From the NCBI RefSeq assembly GCF_022788655.1, contig NZ_CP084956.1, forward strand, positions 1 to 64,000: 64,000 nucleotides of DNA. Reading direction: 5' to 3'. Origin of the DNA: Sulfitobacter indolifex (GTDB taxonomy: Bacteria > Pseudomonadota > Alphaproteobacteria > Rhodobacterales > Rhodobacteraceae). Every line of letters begins with the position of its first letter. Position 1 is the stretch's first letter. The translations under genes and the position numbers were made by a program. Below the pieces are notes generated by a model. That model worked only from the letters and a program-made list of their open reading frames with translations, was not told the origin of the DNA and did no database searches. Below, piece by piece: positions 26,838 to 36,160 of this stretch.

Positions 26838-28267
26838 TAGATCACCACATCGCGGTCGACGAGAACTGTCACGGATGCACCTTGATCAATATAAATAGTG
26901 GGTGAGATCGAAACCTGCTCGGCGATCACAGACCCCACAGCGTCTTCCAGATCTCCGGAAACCCCCTCAAGCACTTCGCTGGCTGTTTCATTGTCAGTAC
27001 TGTTTGCGGCAACTGCTGGTGCTGCGCCAATGAGGGAGATCAGCGCGGCCCCACCAAAACGTTCAGCAAACTTTGTGTCGACGATCCCAGTTAACCCAGA
27101 GCGCCCAAGCTGGTCGCCGCCAACAGAGGCAATTTCAATCGACGTCCCATCTGGGGTTAGAACGCGGGTCCATAGGATCAGGATACGTTTCTGGTTCAAC
27201 TCAATTCCAGACCGATATTGGCCAAAAAGACGCGAGCCGCGCGGGATTAGGATTTGATCGCCAGAAAAGGCAGGCACCGGTTCAGACACAACCGCCACAA
27301 CAGAGCCCGGCAAGTCGCTGTTGATAGCTGTTTGCAAGGCAGCTTGAATGACAGAGCCTTGGGAGAGCGTTCTCTCTGGAAAGGCCATCTGGGACGCTTC
27401 TTGAATTTCCAGTGGCCTTGCGCCTTGCCGGAGATACTGTTCGTTTTCGGTCAGGGTGGGTCCATCTGTTCCTGCCACAGCAGCATTTGGACTTGTTCCG
27501 TCAGCGGATGCGGTCCGTGGGCCATCTGCATAAACGACCGAAGGAGAAACGATCTGGGCGGTCAGCAATTCTTGCGCAACACGTTCGGCTTCACGCTGAC
27601 GCTGCTCTTCCTCCTGCCGCTGGCGTTCTTCAAGCAACCGTTGATCTGCAATCAGACCATCGCGCGCCATTTCTGCCTCAAGACCTTCGCGCTGCGCACG
27701 TTCAGCGTCCAGCATGGCCTGCAGGCCGGCCAAACGTGCTTCGTTCTGCCGCTGCGCGTTTTCTATTTCGGTGTCTTTGGCGGCAATGGAGGCTTCAAGC
27801 GCATCGGTTTGGACTTGGAACGCCTCTCGCAGATCAGAGACGGCTTCCTGAATTTCGGCGTTGCGGGCAGATTGGCTCGCAGCAAGCGCTTCCCTCAGTT
27901 TCGCGATTTCCTCCAGCACCGCTGCACTGGGTTCTGCGGGTGCCGGCGCAGGGGCCGGCACATCGAGCGCCTCTTCAACTGCTATAAGTGCATCGTTGAC
28001 CCGTTGTTCCGCTTCATCCGGCGGAAATTCCAACCGCCCACCATTTCCGGTGCGTTGATCCTGAAAGGTCTCAACGTCAGACGTTTCTAAGCCTTTGGCT
28101 CTTTCTTGCAGATTTGTTGCCAGAAAGTAGGCAGCACCACCGCCGCCAAGCGCAAGCGCGATCGCCAATGCCCCGACACCTATATTACCGCCACGGCGTT
28201 TGGTCTTGTTCTTCTGGCTGAACGTGCTCAGGCGGTCCTGAAGGTCGGGTGTGTTCTCATCAGCCAT
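26834..28267 (-). CDS. virB10: VirB10 T4SS channel protein (first T4SS)
   Basis: VirB10 spans from the inner to the outer membrane and gates the channel. The 477 residues have a cytoplasmic start and a membrane helix near 24-50 (GALAIALALGGGGAAYFLA). A long coiled coil lies at roughly 125-225 (AERAQREGLEAEMARDG and similar). The C-terminal TrbI domain contains LPGSVVAVVSEPVPAFSGD and ILIPRGSRLFGQY. It overlaps virB11 by four bases and follows virB9 closely. The second copy at 62712 is partial in this window. Confidence 0.96.
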   Translation of the reverse strand: MADENTPDLQDRLSTFSQKNKTKRRGGNIGVGALAIALALGGGGAAYFLATNLQERAKGLETSDVETFQDQRTGNGGRLEFPPDEAEQRVNDALIAVEEALDVPAPAPAPAEPSAAVLEEIAKLREALAASQSARNAEIQEAVSDLREAFQVQTDALEASIAAKDTEIENAQRQNEARLAGLQAMLDAERAQREGLEAEMARDGLIADQRLLEERQRQEEEQRQREAERVAQELLTAQIVSPSVVYADGPRTASADGTSPNAAVAGTDGPTLTENEQYLRQGARPLEIQEASQMAFPERTLSQGSVIQAALQTAINSDLPGSVVAVVSEPVPAFSGDQILIPRGSRLFGQYRSGIELNQKRILILWTRVLTPDGTSIEIASVGGDQLGRSGLTGIVDTKFAERFGGAALISLIGAAPAVAANSTDNETASEVLEGVSGDLEDAVGSVIAEQVSISPTIYIDQGASVTVLVDRDVVIY

Positions 28268-28269
28268 GA

Positions 28270-29001
28270 TCAGTTGCTCACATAAATTGCGCTGTCATCG
28301 CGCAAGGCGCAGATGGCCTCGTCGCCAATCCGCAAGGTCCAGAATTGGTTCACGCCAAGCACGCGCACGATGTTGCCTTGTTGAGTCCAGTTCACGGTGC
28401 GCTCCCGGCCTTGATCGTCGGCCTTAAAGACTGCGGGTTGGCGTCCGTTTTCGGGGAAGGTGAAGTATGTGTACCGCCCGTCATCGTAGATATGGGTTGG
28501 ACGGAAATCCCCTTCGCCCGCGACGCGGTAGCTGTAGTTGCGCGGGGCCTCAAAGCCTTTGGGTTGGGTACTAGCAGCTGCCGCGCGACGCTCATCCTCT
28601 GGATAGAGAAACCGCACCTCAAAAAACATGCCCGAGCGACCCGGAATGGCCCCTTCGCGCAGATGGAAGGAATAGGTCCTGCGGTTGGTGATCACTGTCA
28701 TGTTGGTCGAGGCACCTTGCACATGCGGCTTGATGGTCAGCACGTTTCCGAGCTCGGGGATCGGATCGACTTGGAAACTCTCGGTGTCGCCAACAATGAC
28801 CGCATCAAACCGTTCGCCTGGCCCGAAGTGGATAGTTGTTGAGTGGCGCAGATCAGTCTCGATGACGAAGACTTGGTTTTCGAAGTAAGTGGCGATGCGC
28901 ACACGATCGTCGAGCGCGCCGCTGCGCGGCACGGACTCTGACAGGGCAGGGGACGCCGAAAGCAATGCGGCAGCGCAGATCAAACGGGCAGCGATATTCA
29001 A
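28270..29001 (-). CDS. virB9: VirB9 T4SS outer-complex protein
   Basis: VirB9 forms the periplasmic and outer-membrane ring with VirB7 and VirB10. The 243 residues start with a signal peptide (MNIAARLICAAALLSASPALS). Beta-rich domains follow with IATYFENQVFVIETDLRHST and, later, YRVAGEGDFRPTHIYDDGRY. The frame is open to 29130, but that part lies inside virB8. The likely start is a TTG at 29001 with GGAGA eight bases upstream, just after the virB8 stop. Confidence 0.9.
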   Translation of the reverse strand: MNIAARLICAAALLSASPALSESVPRSGALDDRVRIATYFENQVFVIETDLRHSTTIHFGPGERFDAVIVGDTESFQVDPIPELGNVLTIKPHVQGASTNMTVITNRRTYSFHLREGAIPGRSGMFFEVRFLYPEDERRAAAASTQPKGFEAPRNYSYRVAGEGDFRPTHIYDDGRYTYFTFPENGRQPAVFKADDQGRERTVNWTQQGNIVRVLGVNQFWTLRIGDEAICALRDDSAIYVSN

Positions 29002-29005
29002 GGGA

Positions 29006-29677
29006 TCAGTTCTCCAAAGTCTCGGCGTCGACGCGGTATGAGGTGACCACGAAGCCCAAGGGGTTGGCCCAGACATCCTGAAGGCGCTGGCGAGTTTCTG
29101 GTTCAAAGGCGTAGCCAGCAGTGGCCACATAGCTGCGCGTCACGGTGCGGGTATCGCGCGTGCGGCGCAGGGTGCGGGTAAAGCGGATCTGTGCGACGCC
29201 AGGTTCGATCTGGTTCACGGACTTGATCACAACTTCGATGACGGCATCGCGGCCATAAACAGCGATTGGGTAATCTTCGTTGGACGAGGTCCAAAGGTCG
29301 CGCAGGGTGCGTGCGGCATCTCCGTCGGATCGTTCAAGAACGGAATTGATCCGTTGTTCGCCGTCGGTCAGGTCATAGGTTTCTCGGTCATCCACATAAG
29401 CCACAAGGTTGGCCTGAATAATGGCATCGCTCTCGGACAGGGACAGTGCTTGGACTGCAGCCACTCGGTCCATTTGGCCGGTTTCCTTGTCCACGACGAC
29501 AACGAATGTCTCGATCGACTTGAGTGGAAACACACTCGCTCCAGCGACAATTCCTGCCAGCCCGACCAGAACGCCAGCGGCGGCCACAAAATAGGCAAAG
29601 CGTTCGCGTCTTCGCGGGCCGTAAATAAAATCCACTGCAAAAGCGTCACTTTGATCTTGGCTTGTTTGGCTTTTCAT
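29006..29677 (-). CDS. virB8: VirB8 T4SS inner-membrane scaffold protein
   Basis: VirB8 is a bitopic inner-membrane assembly factor. The 223 residues have a short cytoplasmic tail, one membrane helix at about 22-47 (FAYFVAAAGVLVGLAGIVAG) and a periplasmic NTF2-like domain containing VAAVQALSLSESDAIIQANL. The tail ends with FVVTSYRVDAETLEN. It sits between virB6 and virB9 in standard order. Confidence 0.94.
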   Translation of the reverse strand: MKSQTSQDQSDAFAVDFIYGPRRRERFAYFVAAAGVLVGLAGIVAGASVFPLKSIETFVVVVDKETGQMDRVAAVQALSLSESDAIIQANLVAYVDDRETYDLTDGEQRINSVLERSDGDAARTLRDLWTSSNEDYPIAVYGRDAVIEVVIKSVNQIEPGVAQIRFTRTLRRTRDTRTVTRSYVATAGYAFEPETRQRLQDVWANPLGFVVTSYRVDAETLEN

Positions 29678-29696
29678 TTTTGGTGTTGGTCTTTCA

Positions 29697-30710
29697 TCAT
29701 GAGGCGCGGAAGGATTTGACGGTGTTCAGGGCTGAGGCTGGTGTTCTGCGGATCGCTTCGCCGGTTTTGACAACGCCGCTGTTCACCGCTTGCTGGAGCT
29801 CTTGCGGTGATTTGCCTGTTGCGAGGCGCGTGGCACTGCCCGTGCCATAATCGCTCGTGTTGACGATGCCGCGACGTGCCAGCCCCGTCAGGCCGACAGC
29901 GTTGGAGGCGATGCCCATCACGCCGGTTAGGTTGGAGGCGATGTAAGGGACGGATGCCATAATCCCGGCGCTGAGGAGCAGAATGACCAAGAATGGCAAG
30001 ATGAGACTGACGGTTTCGACATCGACGGGATCGGCGGACGCATCGCCAATGGCTTCTGCGATCGCAACGATAATGCCAGCAGCACCTGCAGCGGCGACGG
30101 GCATCAAGGCGTAGCCGATAGTTGCACGGCTCCAGGCCTCAAAGAGAGACTGGGTTGGCTTGAACAGCGATGTGATGATCATGAATGGGGCAATCACGAT
30201 CATCAGCGCAAAGACGATTTTGGCGAATGCAATGATCCCAGCAGTAACGGCTGCGAAGAGTGCGGAAAGAACGAAGAAAATTGCGCCAAGCACAGCCCCA
30301 AAGACCCAGCCGGCTTGATCGCCGATCGTGTCGCCGTAGGCCGTGATCCGGGCCACCATGTTGTCGAGACTTTCGTATACGCCGGCCTCATCGCCAGATC
30401 CCGTGAGAGCGAGAATGGATGCGCCGACTGAGTCCGGTACTTGCGTTACAATGCCGTAGATAACGCTAAAATTATCCCAACTCTGGGCGAAAATGGCGAC
30501 CAGCGAGATTTTGATCCCAAATGCAAATGCGCTGCCAAAGGTCATGGGCTTGAGTTGCATCACAACATTGATGCCCAGCAGTATCAACAACAGGACAGCA
30601 CCTGCTGTGATGACATTGCCCACTGCTGCAGCCGACGAGATGAAGCCATCTTGTGCGACGCTGTCTACAGCTGCATCGACCTGGTCGAGGATATCGCTGA
30701 TAATCCCCAT
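29697..30710 (-). CDS. virB6: VirB6 polytopic inner-membrane protein
   Basis: VirB6 lines the inner-membrane part of the translocation path. The 337 residues have an N-terminal amphipathic start (ISDILDQVDAAVDSVAQDGF) followed by at least five membrane helices. The central region has the conserved tryptophan AFEAWSRATIGYALMPVA-like segment. The C-terminal 60 residues are hydrophilic. It is adjacent to the next gene with no spacing. Confidence 0.93.
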   Translation of the reverse strand: MGIISDILDQVDAAVDSVAQDGFISSAAAVGNVITAGAVLLLILLGINVVMQLKPMTFGSAFAFGIKISLVAIFAQSWDNFSVIYGIVTQVPDSVGASILALTGSGDEAGVYESLDNMVARITAYGDTIGDQAGWVFGAVLGAIFFVLSALFAAVTAGIIAFAKIVFALMIVIAPFMIITSLFKPTQSLFEAWSRATIGYALMPVAAAGAAGIIVAIAEAIGDASADPVDVETVSLILPFLVILLLSAGIMASVPYIASNLTGVMGIASNAVGLTGLARRGIVNTSDYGTGSATRLATGKSPQELQQAVNSGVVKTGEAIRRTPASALNTVKSFRAS

Positions 30711-31133
30711 CTATTCGGCACAACCCTCGGCGTGCTCAGCCTCGAGCGCATCGGCCATGGCATAGAGGTCGAGGACTTTGAACGGCAGGCGCGGATTGTC
30801 GGACGTTCGAAAGCGCGGCAGCTCTGCGAGAGCAATGTCCCATGTGAATTCTCCCAAGAGGCAATCACAGGTTTCGGTTTCCAACTGCCGTTCGGCAACG
30901 AGAATACGCAATATTGCGCGGTATCCGTTGCGTAGATAAGCCGTCTCCGCAAGATCTACCGGAGGACGCGGAATGCGGCAGGCCTCCCCAGCATCAGGGG
31001 TAATAGCCATCGAACTGAATGGCTTTGGCCCACCGGATGTTGAATCAGGTGTTTCAGCAAAAGCGGAGACAGGCAGCGCGATAAGCAGCGCTGCAACTGT
31101 AGACCGAATTGAACGCGGGAGGCGCATCATCAC
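30711..31133 (-). CDS. T4SS-associated secreted protein of unknown family
   Basis: This 140-residue protein starts with a signal peptide (about residues 1-26, cleaved after SAFA). The mature part has four cysteines (ACRIP, TCDCL, GCAE) and a helical centre (YRAILRILVAERQLETETCD). Its start overlaps the virB5 stop (ATGA) and its end abuts virB6, so it is a built-in member of the operon. I do not recognise the family. Position and secretion suggest a periplasmic T4SS component or a virB7 substitute, although a lipoprotein is also encoded at 33003. Confidence 0.75.
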   Translation of the reverse strand: MMMRLPRSIRSTVAALLIALPVSAFAETPDSTSGGPKPFSSMAITPDAGEACRIPRPPVDLAETAYLRNGYRAILRILVAERQLETETCDCLLGEFTWDIALAELPRFRTSDNPRLPFKVLDLYAMADALEAEHAEGCAE

Positions 31134-31897
31134 GGATCCACCGCCATTGATCTGAACCGGCGCTCATCGGCCAGTGTCGCCGCATCAACCACACCGAGCT
31201 GTCCTGCGCTAACACCTTGTGCCGCTTCCAAGCGCCAGATTTGCGTCAGGATAATCCCGAGTTCGATAGTGACCCGCGTGTTCAAATCAACGGCCGCTTT
31301 CAAGCCGTCTTGATCGTCGATCAAGCCAACCATTGTTTCAAGGCGTTCCAGACTTTGGCCTGCTTCTGCATGGCTTTCTTGCGCGGCTACCGACAACATA
31401 GCGCTGGCGCCTGCGGACGTCGCAATGCGGTTGTCAGCAGGTTGTGGCGATGACGAAAGAGTGCTGAGCGTCTCAGGCGTGAACCCACTGCCGGAGAGCA
31501 CACGCTCTACTGATGCTTCCAGTTCCGCGCCTGGATTAAAGCCACTCAGGAAATCTCCGCTCGCCAGTGAGCGCGCTGTATTTAACGGGCCAACAAGTTT
31601 GCCCCGCAAGGCGCGGAATTCTTCAACCGATGCAAAGAGACCGCTCAGCCCGCTGCCTTCGATAAGAGATGCCAACTGGGCGTCCAAGTTAAGAAGCTGG
31701 GAAAGCTGGGTCTCGAGCTCCAACCGCATGGTGGCCAGCTGTTGCAGCTGAACATTCAGGTCTTCGGCCATGTGCTCAAGCTGCGCGACCAACTGGCCAA
31801 GCTGTGAGCCGTCAAACGTTGGCACGCCTTGTGCGCGCGCTGGCGTCGAAAGGCCAAGGGCGGTTATCGCCGCGACCGAAAGAAGAAGCTGTTTCAA
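31130..31897 (-). CDS. virB5: VirB5/TrbJ-type minor pilin
   Basis: VirB5 is the pilus-tip adhesin of type IV secretion systems. The 255 residues have a signal peptide ending at PARA and then a helical coiled region (LGQLVAQLEHMAEDLNVQLQ). The rest is alpha-helical with QESHAEAGQSLERLETMVGL, as in TrbJ/VirB5. Its mature N-terminus (QGVPTFDGSQLGQ) resembles that of the upstream gene product (QGVPTQDNAAIGQ), so the two may be related by duplication. It overlaps both neighbours by four bases. Confidence 0.88.
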   Translation of the reverse strand: MKQLLLSVAAITALGLSTPARAQGVPTFDGSQLGQLVAQLEHMAEDLNVQLQQLATMRLELETQLSQLLNLDAQLASLIEGSGLSGLFASVEEFRALRGKLVGPLNTARSLASGDFLSGFNPGAELEASVERVLSGSGFTPETLSTLSSSPQPADNRIATSAGASAMLSVAAQESHAEAGQSLERLETMVGLIDDQDGLKAAVDLNTRVTIELGIILTQIWRLEAAQGVSAGQLGVVDAATLADERRFRSMAVDP

Positions 31898-33006
31898 TTT
31901 GGCACTCCCATTTGCATGAATTCACGCTCGGATAGGCGGTCCGCGACCAGATGTTGGGCATGGGTCGCTTCGCGTTGTTGATTGGCTGCCATCAGCCTGA
32001 CGCGCAGATTTAGGATGCGGGCGATTTCAGCTTTGGCGTAGGTGTTGAGTTCCCACGCGGCTTTCGCATTTGGTTGGGCGTCGATTTGCAGAATGATCGC
32101 GCGCAGGCGGTTGATGACCTGCATCGTCGTGGCGTGGCTGCTTGCCGCATAATAGACGCCTGCATCCGAGATGTTGGCGTATTCAGCGAGGGCGAAATCT
32201 GAGGATGACAATGTGCCAAGCGCCTCCGCACCACCGACAACGGCAAGGTATTCGTTGTAGAATTTGGAGATATTGCGCACATAGCCTTGGGTCTCGGTAA
32301 AAGGCGGCACGCCGCCATACTCGATCACGCGTCCGGGGCCTGCGTTATAGGCTGCGAGCGCATGGGGGATGTTGCCAAAGCGGTTCAGCTGGGTCGTGAT
32401 GTAGCGCGCGCCACCACGCAGGTTGTCCATAGGATCGTAGCGATTGACGCCCATGTCCGATGCGGTGCCGGGCATGAGCTGTGTCAGTCCGTAAGCGCCA
32501 ACATGGCTTTCGGCGGTGATATTGAAGCGGCTTTCCTGTTTGATCAGTGCCTGAAACAAGCAGCGCCATTGCGTGGCGGAAAGACCAGCCCGTGCGACGC
32601 CTGGTGCGCCAGCATATTCGCCTGCAACGCGCACAATCATCATTTCGACGGTTTCGCGGCCCTCGCCAAAGAGGCGGCTGTTCATCGGACTTGTATCGGT
32701 GTTGGGATAGACGGAAGCGACCCCAAAATCAGCGTTGCCTTCAAGGGCGCTGATATCAAAGCCCGGACCCGTCATAGCGGCAGAAATTGCCTCGAGCGTG
32801 CGCAGCTGATCTGCCTGCACCTCGGCGATGGAAGAACGCTCGGCTTCTTTGTCACCTTGGGTTCCCAAATCCTGAACCAATGCGGTCACACGCGCAATGG
32901 TTTGCCCGATTGCGGCGTTGTCTTGCGTTGGTACACCTTGGGCGAAGCCCGAGGTTGCATGCAGGCAAAGCCAAAGCCCAGCAGATATGATGACGGGGCG
33001 GATCAT
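31894..33006 (-). CDS. Lytic transglycosylase embedded in VirB5-like sequence
   Basis: This 370-residue protein has a signal peptide (MIRPVIISAGLWLCLHATSG...FAQ). A VirB5-like N-terminal helix region follows. Then comes a soluble lytic transglycosylase domain (QALIKQESRFNITAESHVGA, YGLTQLMPGTA and ALAAYNAGPGRVIEYGG), with glutamate as catalytic acid. After it the sequence is again VirB5-like (AAWELNTYAKAEIARILNLR). It would cut peptidoglycan during channel assembly. The operon also has a separate VirB1 at 36161. The frame opens at 33036, but Met 33006 starts the signal peptide. Confidence 0.88.
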   Translation of the reverse strand: MIRPVIISAGLWLCLHATSGFAQGVPTQDNAAIGQTIARVTALVQDLGTQGDKEAERSSIAEVQADQLRTLEAISAAMTGPGFDISALEGNADFGVASVYPNTDTSPMNSRLFGEGRETVEMMIVRVAGEYAGAPGVARAGLSATQWRCLFQALIKQESRFNITAESHVGAYGLTQLMPGTASDMGVNRYDPMDNLRGGARYITTQLNRFGNIPHALAAYNAGPGRVIEYGGVPPFTETQGYVRNISKFYNEYLAVVGGAEALGTLSSSDFALAEYANISDAGVYYAASSHATTMQVINRLRAIILQIDAQPNAKAAWELNTYAKAEIARILNLRVRLMAANQQREATHAQHLVADRLSEREFMQMGVPN

Positions 33007-33209
33007 TCTGGGCGCGGCAGGGCTTCGAAAGTACAATCTTTGCCGCTCGCAGCTGAAACTGGTGCCGTGGCCGCGAAGGATAGCGTTGCGCGTGTCACCA
33101 CCGGGTCACCGCTTCGGTTAAAGCATGGGGACGTTTTCTCGGTGTATTGCGCGCAGGCCGATAGCAACAGCGCAGCCGAAAGCACAAGAATGGTTTGGGA
33201 ATATCTCAT
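33003..33209 (-). CDS. virB7: Small lipoprotein, VirB7-like
   Basis: This 68-residue protein begins with a lipoprotein signal peptide (MRYSQTILVLSAALLLSAC) whose lipobox is LSAC. Thirty to forty mature residues with two more cysteines follow. VirB7 proteins are small outer-membrane lipoproteins that stabilise VirB9. It is coupled by a four-base overlap to virB4 upstream (33206-33209) and to the transglycosylase downstream. The VirB7 role is inferred from size, lipobox and operon position. Confidence 0.75.
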   Translation of the reverse strand: MRYSQTILVLSAALLLSACAQYTEKTSPCFNRSGDPVVTRATLSFAATAPVSAASGKDCTFEALPRPE

Positions 33210-35596
33210 TGTGGTCTCCAAAAATCTGGGTTTGAACGCCAGTCGGCTGGCACGCGGGCCTCACCTGTGGCACCGCCGCCCAAGATTGGCAGCAAGTCGC
33301 CAAGGGCAGAGAGGTCAGCATCGACAAAGACGCTGTCACCCGCGGAGCGCACCAGCGCGATGCGTTGGCCAATGGTGGGTTGGACGAGCAAAGCAGCTTC
33401 CTTGGAGTTCACGCGCAGAAAATCGTAATCGGCCACCGTGGCGCGGTCGTTGGGAAACAGGATCTGCGTCGGGACGGTTTCAACAATGGTTTTGCCAACG
33501 CGGCTGTCGCGCAACTGGCTGGGGTACTGCGTCATCATGATCACGACGCAGTTCATCTTGCGCAGGGTCACGAGCCAGTTTTCCAACCGTGCGCCGAAAT
33601 AAGGATCATCCAGTAGTTTCCACGCCTCGTCCAAGACGATGATGGTGGGTCGACGGTCTTCAACTACGCGTTCAATCTGGCGGAAAATGTATGAAAGCAC
33701 AGCCATGCGCTCCGTTGTCATGTCGAGGATCTCAGTCATATCAAACCCGACGATGTCGCCAGAGAGATCGAGGCGCTGCCCACGGTCGGGTTCATCAAAT
33801 ACCCAGCCAAACCGACCGCCGGGGGCCCATTCTGCGACGCGGGACTGCAGCTCGCCATCATCATCCAAGGACTGGAACAAGGTTTCAAAGCTGGCAAAGC
33901 GCTGTAAGGCTGCGCCAGCATCTGCATTCTGTGTTACCGCACCCTGGATGTGGCGCGATTGTTCTCCGGATAAGGCACCGCTGCGCGTCAGCAAGGTGGC
34001 CAACCAATCGGATAACCAAGCGCGTCCGCGTTCATCGATTTCAGAGGCGAGCGGGTTGAGGCCTGTGGGCACGCCTGCGCGGATTTCATTGTAACGGCCA
34101 CCCAAAGCTCGGACTGCCATTTCCAAGCCGCGATCTTTGTCAAAGAAGAACAGGCGTGCGCCGATCCGTTGCGCTTGCGCGGTGAGGAAGGCAGTCGTCA
34201 ATGTTTTGCCAGTTCCCGTGCGCCCTAAAACCAGTGTGTGGCCCACAGTAGGTTCTTTGCTTGCAGAACCCGCTTCGTGGAAGTTGAAACGGTAGCCTGA
34301 TGTACCCACTGTTGGCAGAACCGCAATGCTCTGACCCCACGGGCTCTCGTCATTGCTACGCCCTTCAACACTGCCGTGAAGGGCTGCAAAATCAGAAAAA
34401 TTGGTCGATGAGATTGGTGTCTTTCGGGCGCGATAGCCAAAGTTGCCCGGGCTCTGTGCAAAATAGGTGGCTTTCAGCGCCATGTTTTCGCGCACGATCA
34501 CAGCCATGATTTCTTGGCCGACCCGTTTGATCTGTGCGGCGGCGCGTTCAAGTGTGTCGCGGTCAGGCGCATAGACGGCGATGGAAAGGTGATGGTCGCC
34601 AAAGGCGATGCGTCCCGCCTCTTGATCGTCTGCAGCCAAGGCCAATTGGTCGCGCAATGACACGGCGGCATCATCTGACGCATGCATCTGTCTGATGATG
34701 CGCTGGATGCGCTCGGCCATGATGTTGTTCGGGATTGGACTGAATGAATTGGTCAGTACGATATCGAGAGGCAGATCTAACGCATCGAGAAGCGTCACGT
34801 CTGTCAGTGCGGGATAGGATTTGATGCTAAAGAGCGCGCCATATTTGACGGCACCTGTTGTGGCACATGTAATCGTCGCCACATCTCCATCGAACGTCGC
34901 GCGGCAATCACTGATGGTATGAGACAGGGGCAGGGGGCTTTGACCAAATGCGATGGGTGAAAAGCTGCCTGCGTTGAGCGTGTTCAGATACCCGAGCCAT
35001 TCACCGCCCGTCTTTGTTAAGCGAACAGGGTTTGCCGAAGAGAGGGCCACCGCAAAGAAGCCCATAACCTCGTTGAGCTCTTGAACACGCGCTGCGCGGT
35101 CTTTGACCCAAGCTTTGCGGGCGAGTGCGCGCAAAAATGGGATGCGGGCTGCGAGATTGGGGCGGCGAATGACGCTGAGATACATCTGCCGCTTGGAAGG
35201 TCGCAGGCCTTTGATGTGAGCTGCCCAACGGGCATCGACTTGGGACGCGAAGGTATCACCCTCGACGGGCTTAAGGTCTAAGTTTTGTGGAACAGAGACG
35301 CGGTGGATGTAAAAACCGAACGTATTCCCGGTTTGGGCCACGATTGCGGCAACCGCGCGCTTGAGCGCATCAAGGCGATCGTCCTCGGTAGTCATCGGGT
35401 TCAGACCATCAAGGCGTAGGGTTGCCAGAAGATCGCCTTCGCGCAGCACCATCACATCGTCCGTTGCCAAAGCAAAATAGGGCAGGTGCTCCGCAAGGTA
35501 GCTTTCACGGGCAAATCCTGTTCCCCCAGCTTCACGCACCGCAGGGCCGATGCCGCTCAAAGTTCCACCATCAAGCGCCAAAGCTGTCACCCCCAT
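33206..35596 (-). CDS. virB4: VirB4 secretion ATPase
   Basis: VirB4 is the large ATPase at the base of the secretion channel. About 796 residues show the N-terminal CagE/VirB4 domain and the P-loop LGRTGTGKTLTTAFL. Walker B is PTIIVLDEAWKLLDDPYF, followed by MMTQYPSQL. The frame is open to 35701, but the part beyond 35596 lies inside virB3. The Met at 35596 (MGVTALALDGGTLSG) is the first sensible start and overlaps virB3 by 26 bases. Confidence 0.94.
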   Translation of the reverse strand: MGVTALALDGGTLSGIGPAVREAGGTGFARESYLAEHLPYFALATDDVMVLREGDLLATLRLDGLNPMTTEDDRLDALKRAVAAIVAQTGNTFGFYIHRVSVPQNLDLKPVEGDTFASQVDARWAAHIKGLRPSKRQMYLSVIRRPNLAARIPFLRALARKAWVKDRAARVQELNEVMGFFAVALSSANPVRLTKTGGEWLGYLNTLNAGSFSPIAFGQSPLPLSHTISDCRATFDGDVATITCATTGAVKYGALFSIKSYPALTDVTLLDALDLPLDIVLTNSFSPIPNNIMAERIQRIIRQMHASDDAAVSLRDQLALAADDQEAGRIAFGDHHLSIAVYAPDRDTLERAAAQIKRVGQEIMAVIVRENMALKATYFAQSPGNFGYRARKTPISSTNFSDFAALHGSVEGRSNDESPWGQSIAVLPTVGTSGYRFNFHEAGSASKEPTVGHTLVLGRTGTGKTLTTAFLTAQAQRIGARLFFFDKDRGLEMAVRALGGRYNEIRAGVPTGLNPLASEIDERGRAWLSDWLATLLTRSGALSGEQSRHIQGAVTQNADAGAALQRFASFETLFQSLDDDGELQSRVAEWAPGGRFGWVFDEPDRGQRLDLSGDIVGFDMTEILDMTTERMAVLSYIFRQIERVVEDRRPTIIVLDEAWKLLDDPYFGARLENWLVTLRKMNCVVIMMTQYPSQLRDSRVGKTIVETVPTQILFPNDRATVADYDFLRVNSKEAALLVQPTIGQRIALVRSAGDSVFVDADLSALGDLLPILGGGATGEARVPADWRSNPDFWRPQ

Positions 35597-35849
35597 GATG
35601 TGCGCGGTTTTTGGTCGGGCGCACGGTGCCAAAGGAGATGCGCAGCACTTCAAAGAAATGAGGCTCTTTGTCCGCAACGAACCAAAGGACTGGATAGGCA
35701 ATGATCCCGATCAGGAAAAAGATCAGAGATTTCGTCCAGATAAATGGCAGAACGACCCCCATGGCCAAGACCACCAGATATCCGACAGGGAGACCCAGAT
35801 ACTTGGGTGGGCGTGCGAGGCCGAGGAAAAGTGGGGAACGTTCTGCCAT
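35571..35849 (-). CDS. virB3: VirB3 inner-membrane protein
   Basis: VirB3 is a small membrane protein needed for pilus assembly together with VirB4. The 92 residues begin with the typical PLFLGLARPPKYLGLPVGY. Two close membrane segments follow (about 18-36 and 40-58), then a hydrophilic tail. The gene overlaps virB4, as is common for this pair. Confidence 0.93.
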   Translation of the reverse strand: MAERSPLFLGLARPPKYLGLPVGYLVVLAMGVVLPFIWTKSLIFFLIGIIAYPVLWFVADKEPHFFEVLRISFGTVRPTKNRAHHGGDSFGA

Positions 35850-35864
35850 CTGCTCTGCCTGCTC

Positions 35865-36146
35865 TTAGGTGAAGCCGTCGACGATGGTGCCCGCCGAGAA
35901 AATCAACACGATCCCGATGATCACGGAGGCGAACCATCCCCAGTTCAGCCGCCCCATCATGCACATGAAGCCTGTGCCAATGACCGCTAGAGTAGCCACG
36001 GCAATGCCAATTGGTCCTGTGAGTGCGGCTTCGACCGTCTCCAACATTGTTTGAATGGGCGACAAGTCTTGCGCGAAGGCAGGGGAGGCAAGGAGCGCTA
36101 AGGTTGCGACCATGAGTGGCAAGTATCGTGAGTGGTGTCTTGGCAT
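35865..36146 (-). CDS. virB2: VirB2 major pilin
   Basis: VirB2 is the pilus subunit. The 93 residues have a cleavable signal (ending SPAFA at about 25). Two membrane helices follow (about 45-65 and 70-90), with a short loop GRLNWGW between them, as in VirB2/TrbC pilins. It lies between virB1 and virB3. Confidence 0.92.
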   Translation of the reverse strand: MPRHHSRYLPLMVATLALLASPAFAQDLSPIQTMLETVEAALTGPIGIAVATLAVIGTGFMCMMGRLNWGWFASVIIGIVLIFSAGTIVDGFT

Positions 36147-36160
36147 GAAAATGTCCTTGA

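Noticed and set aside
32287..33540. 417-codon plus-strand frame
   Set aside because: It lies antisense to the transglycosylase, VirB7-like and VirB4 genes, all with clear family motifs. It is a codon-bias shadow.
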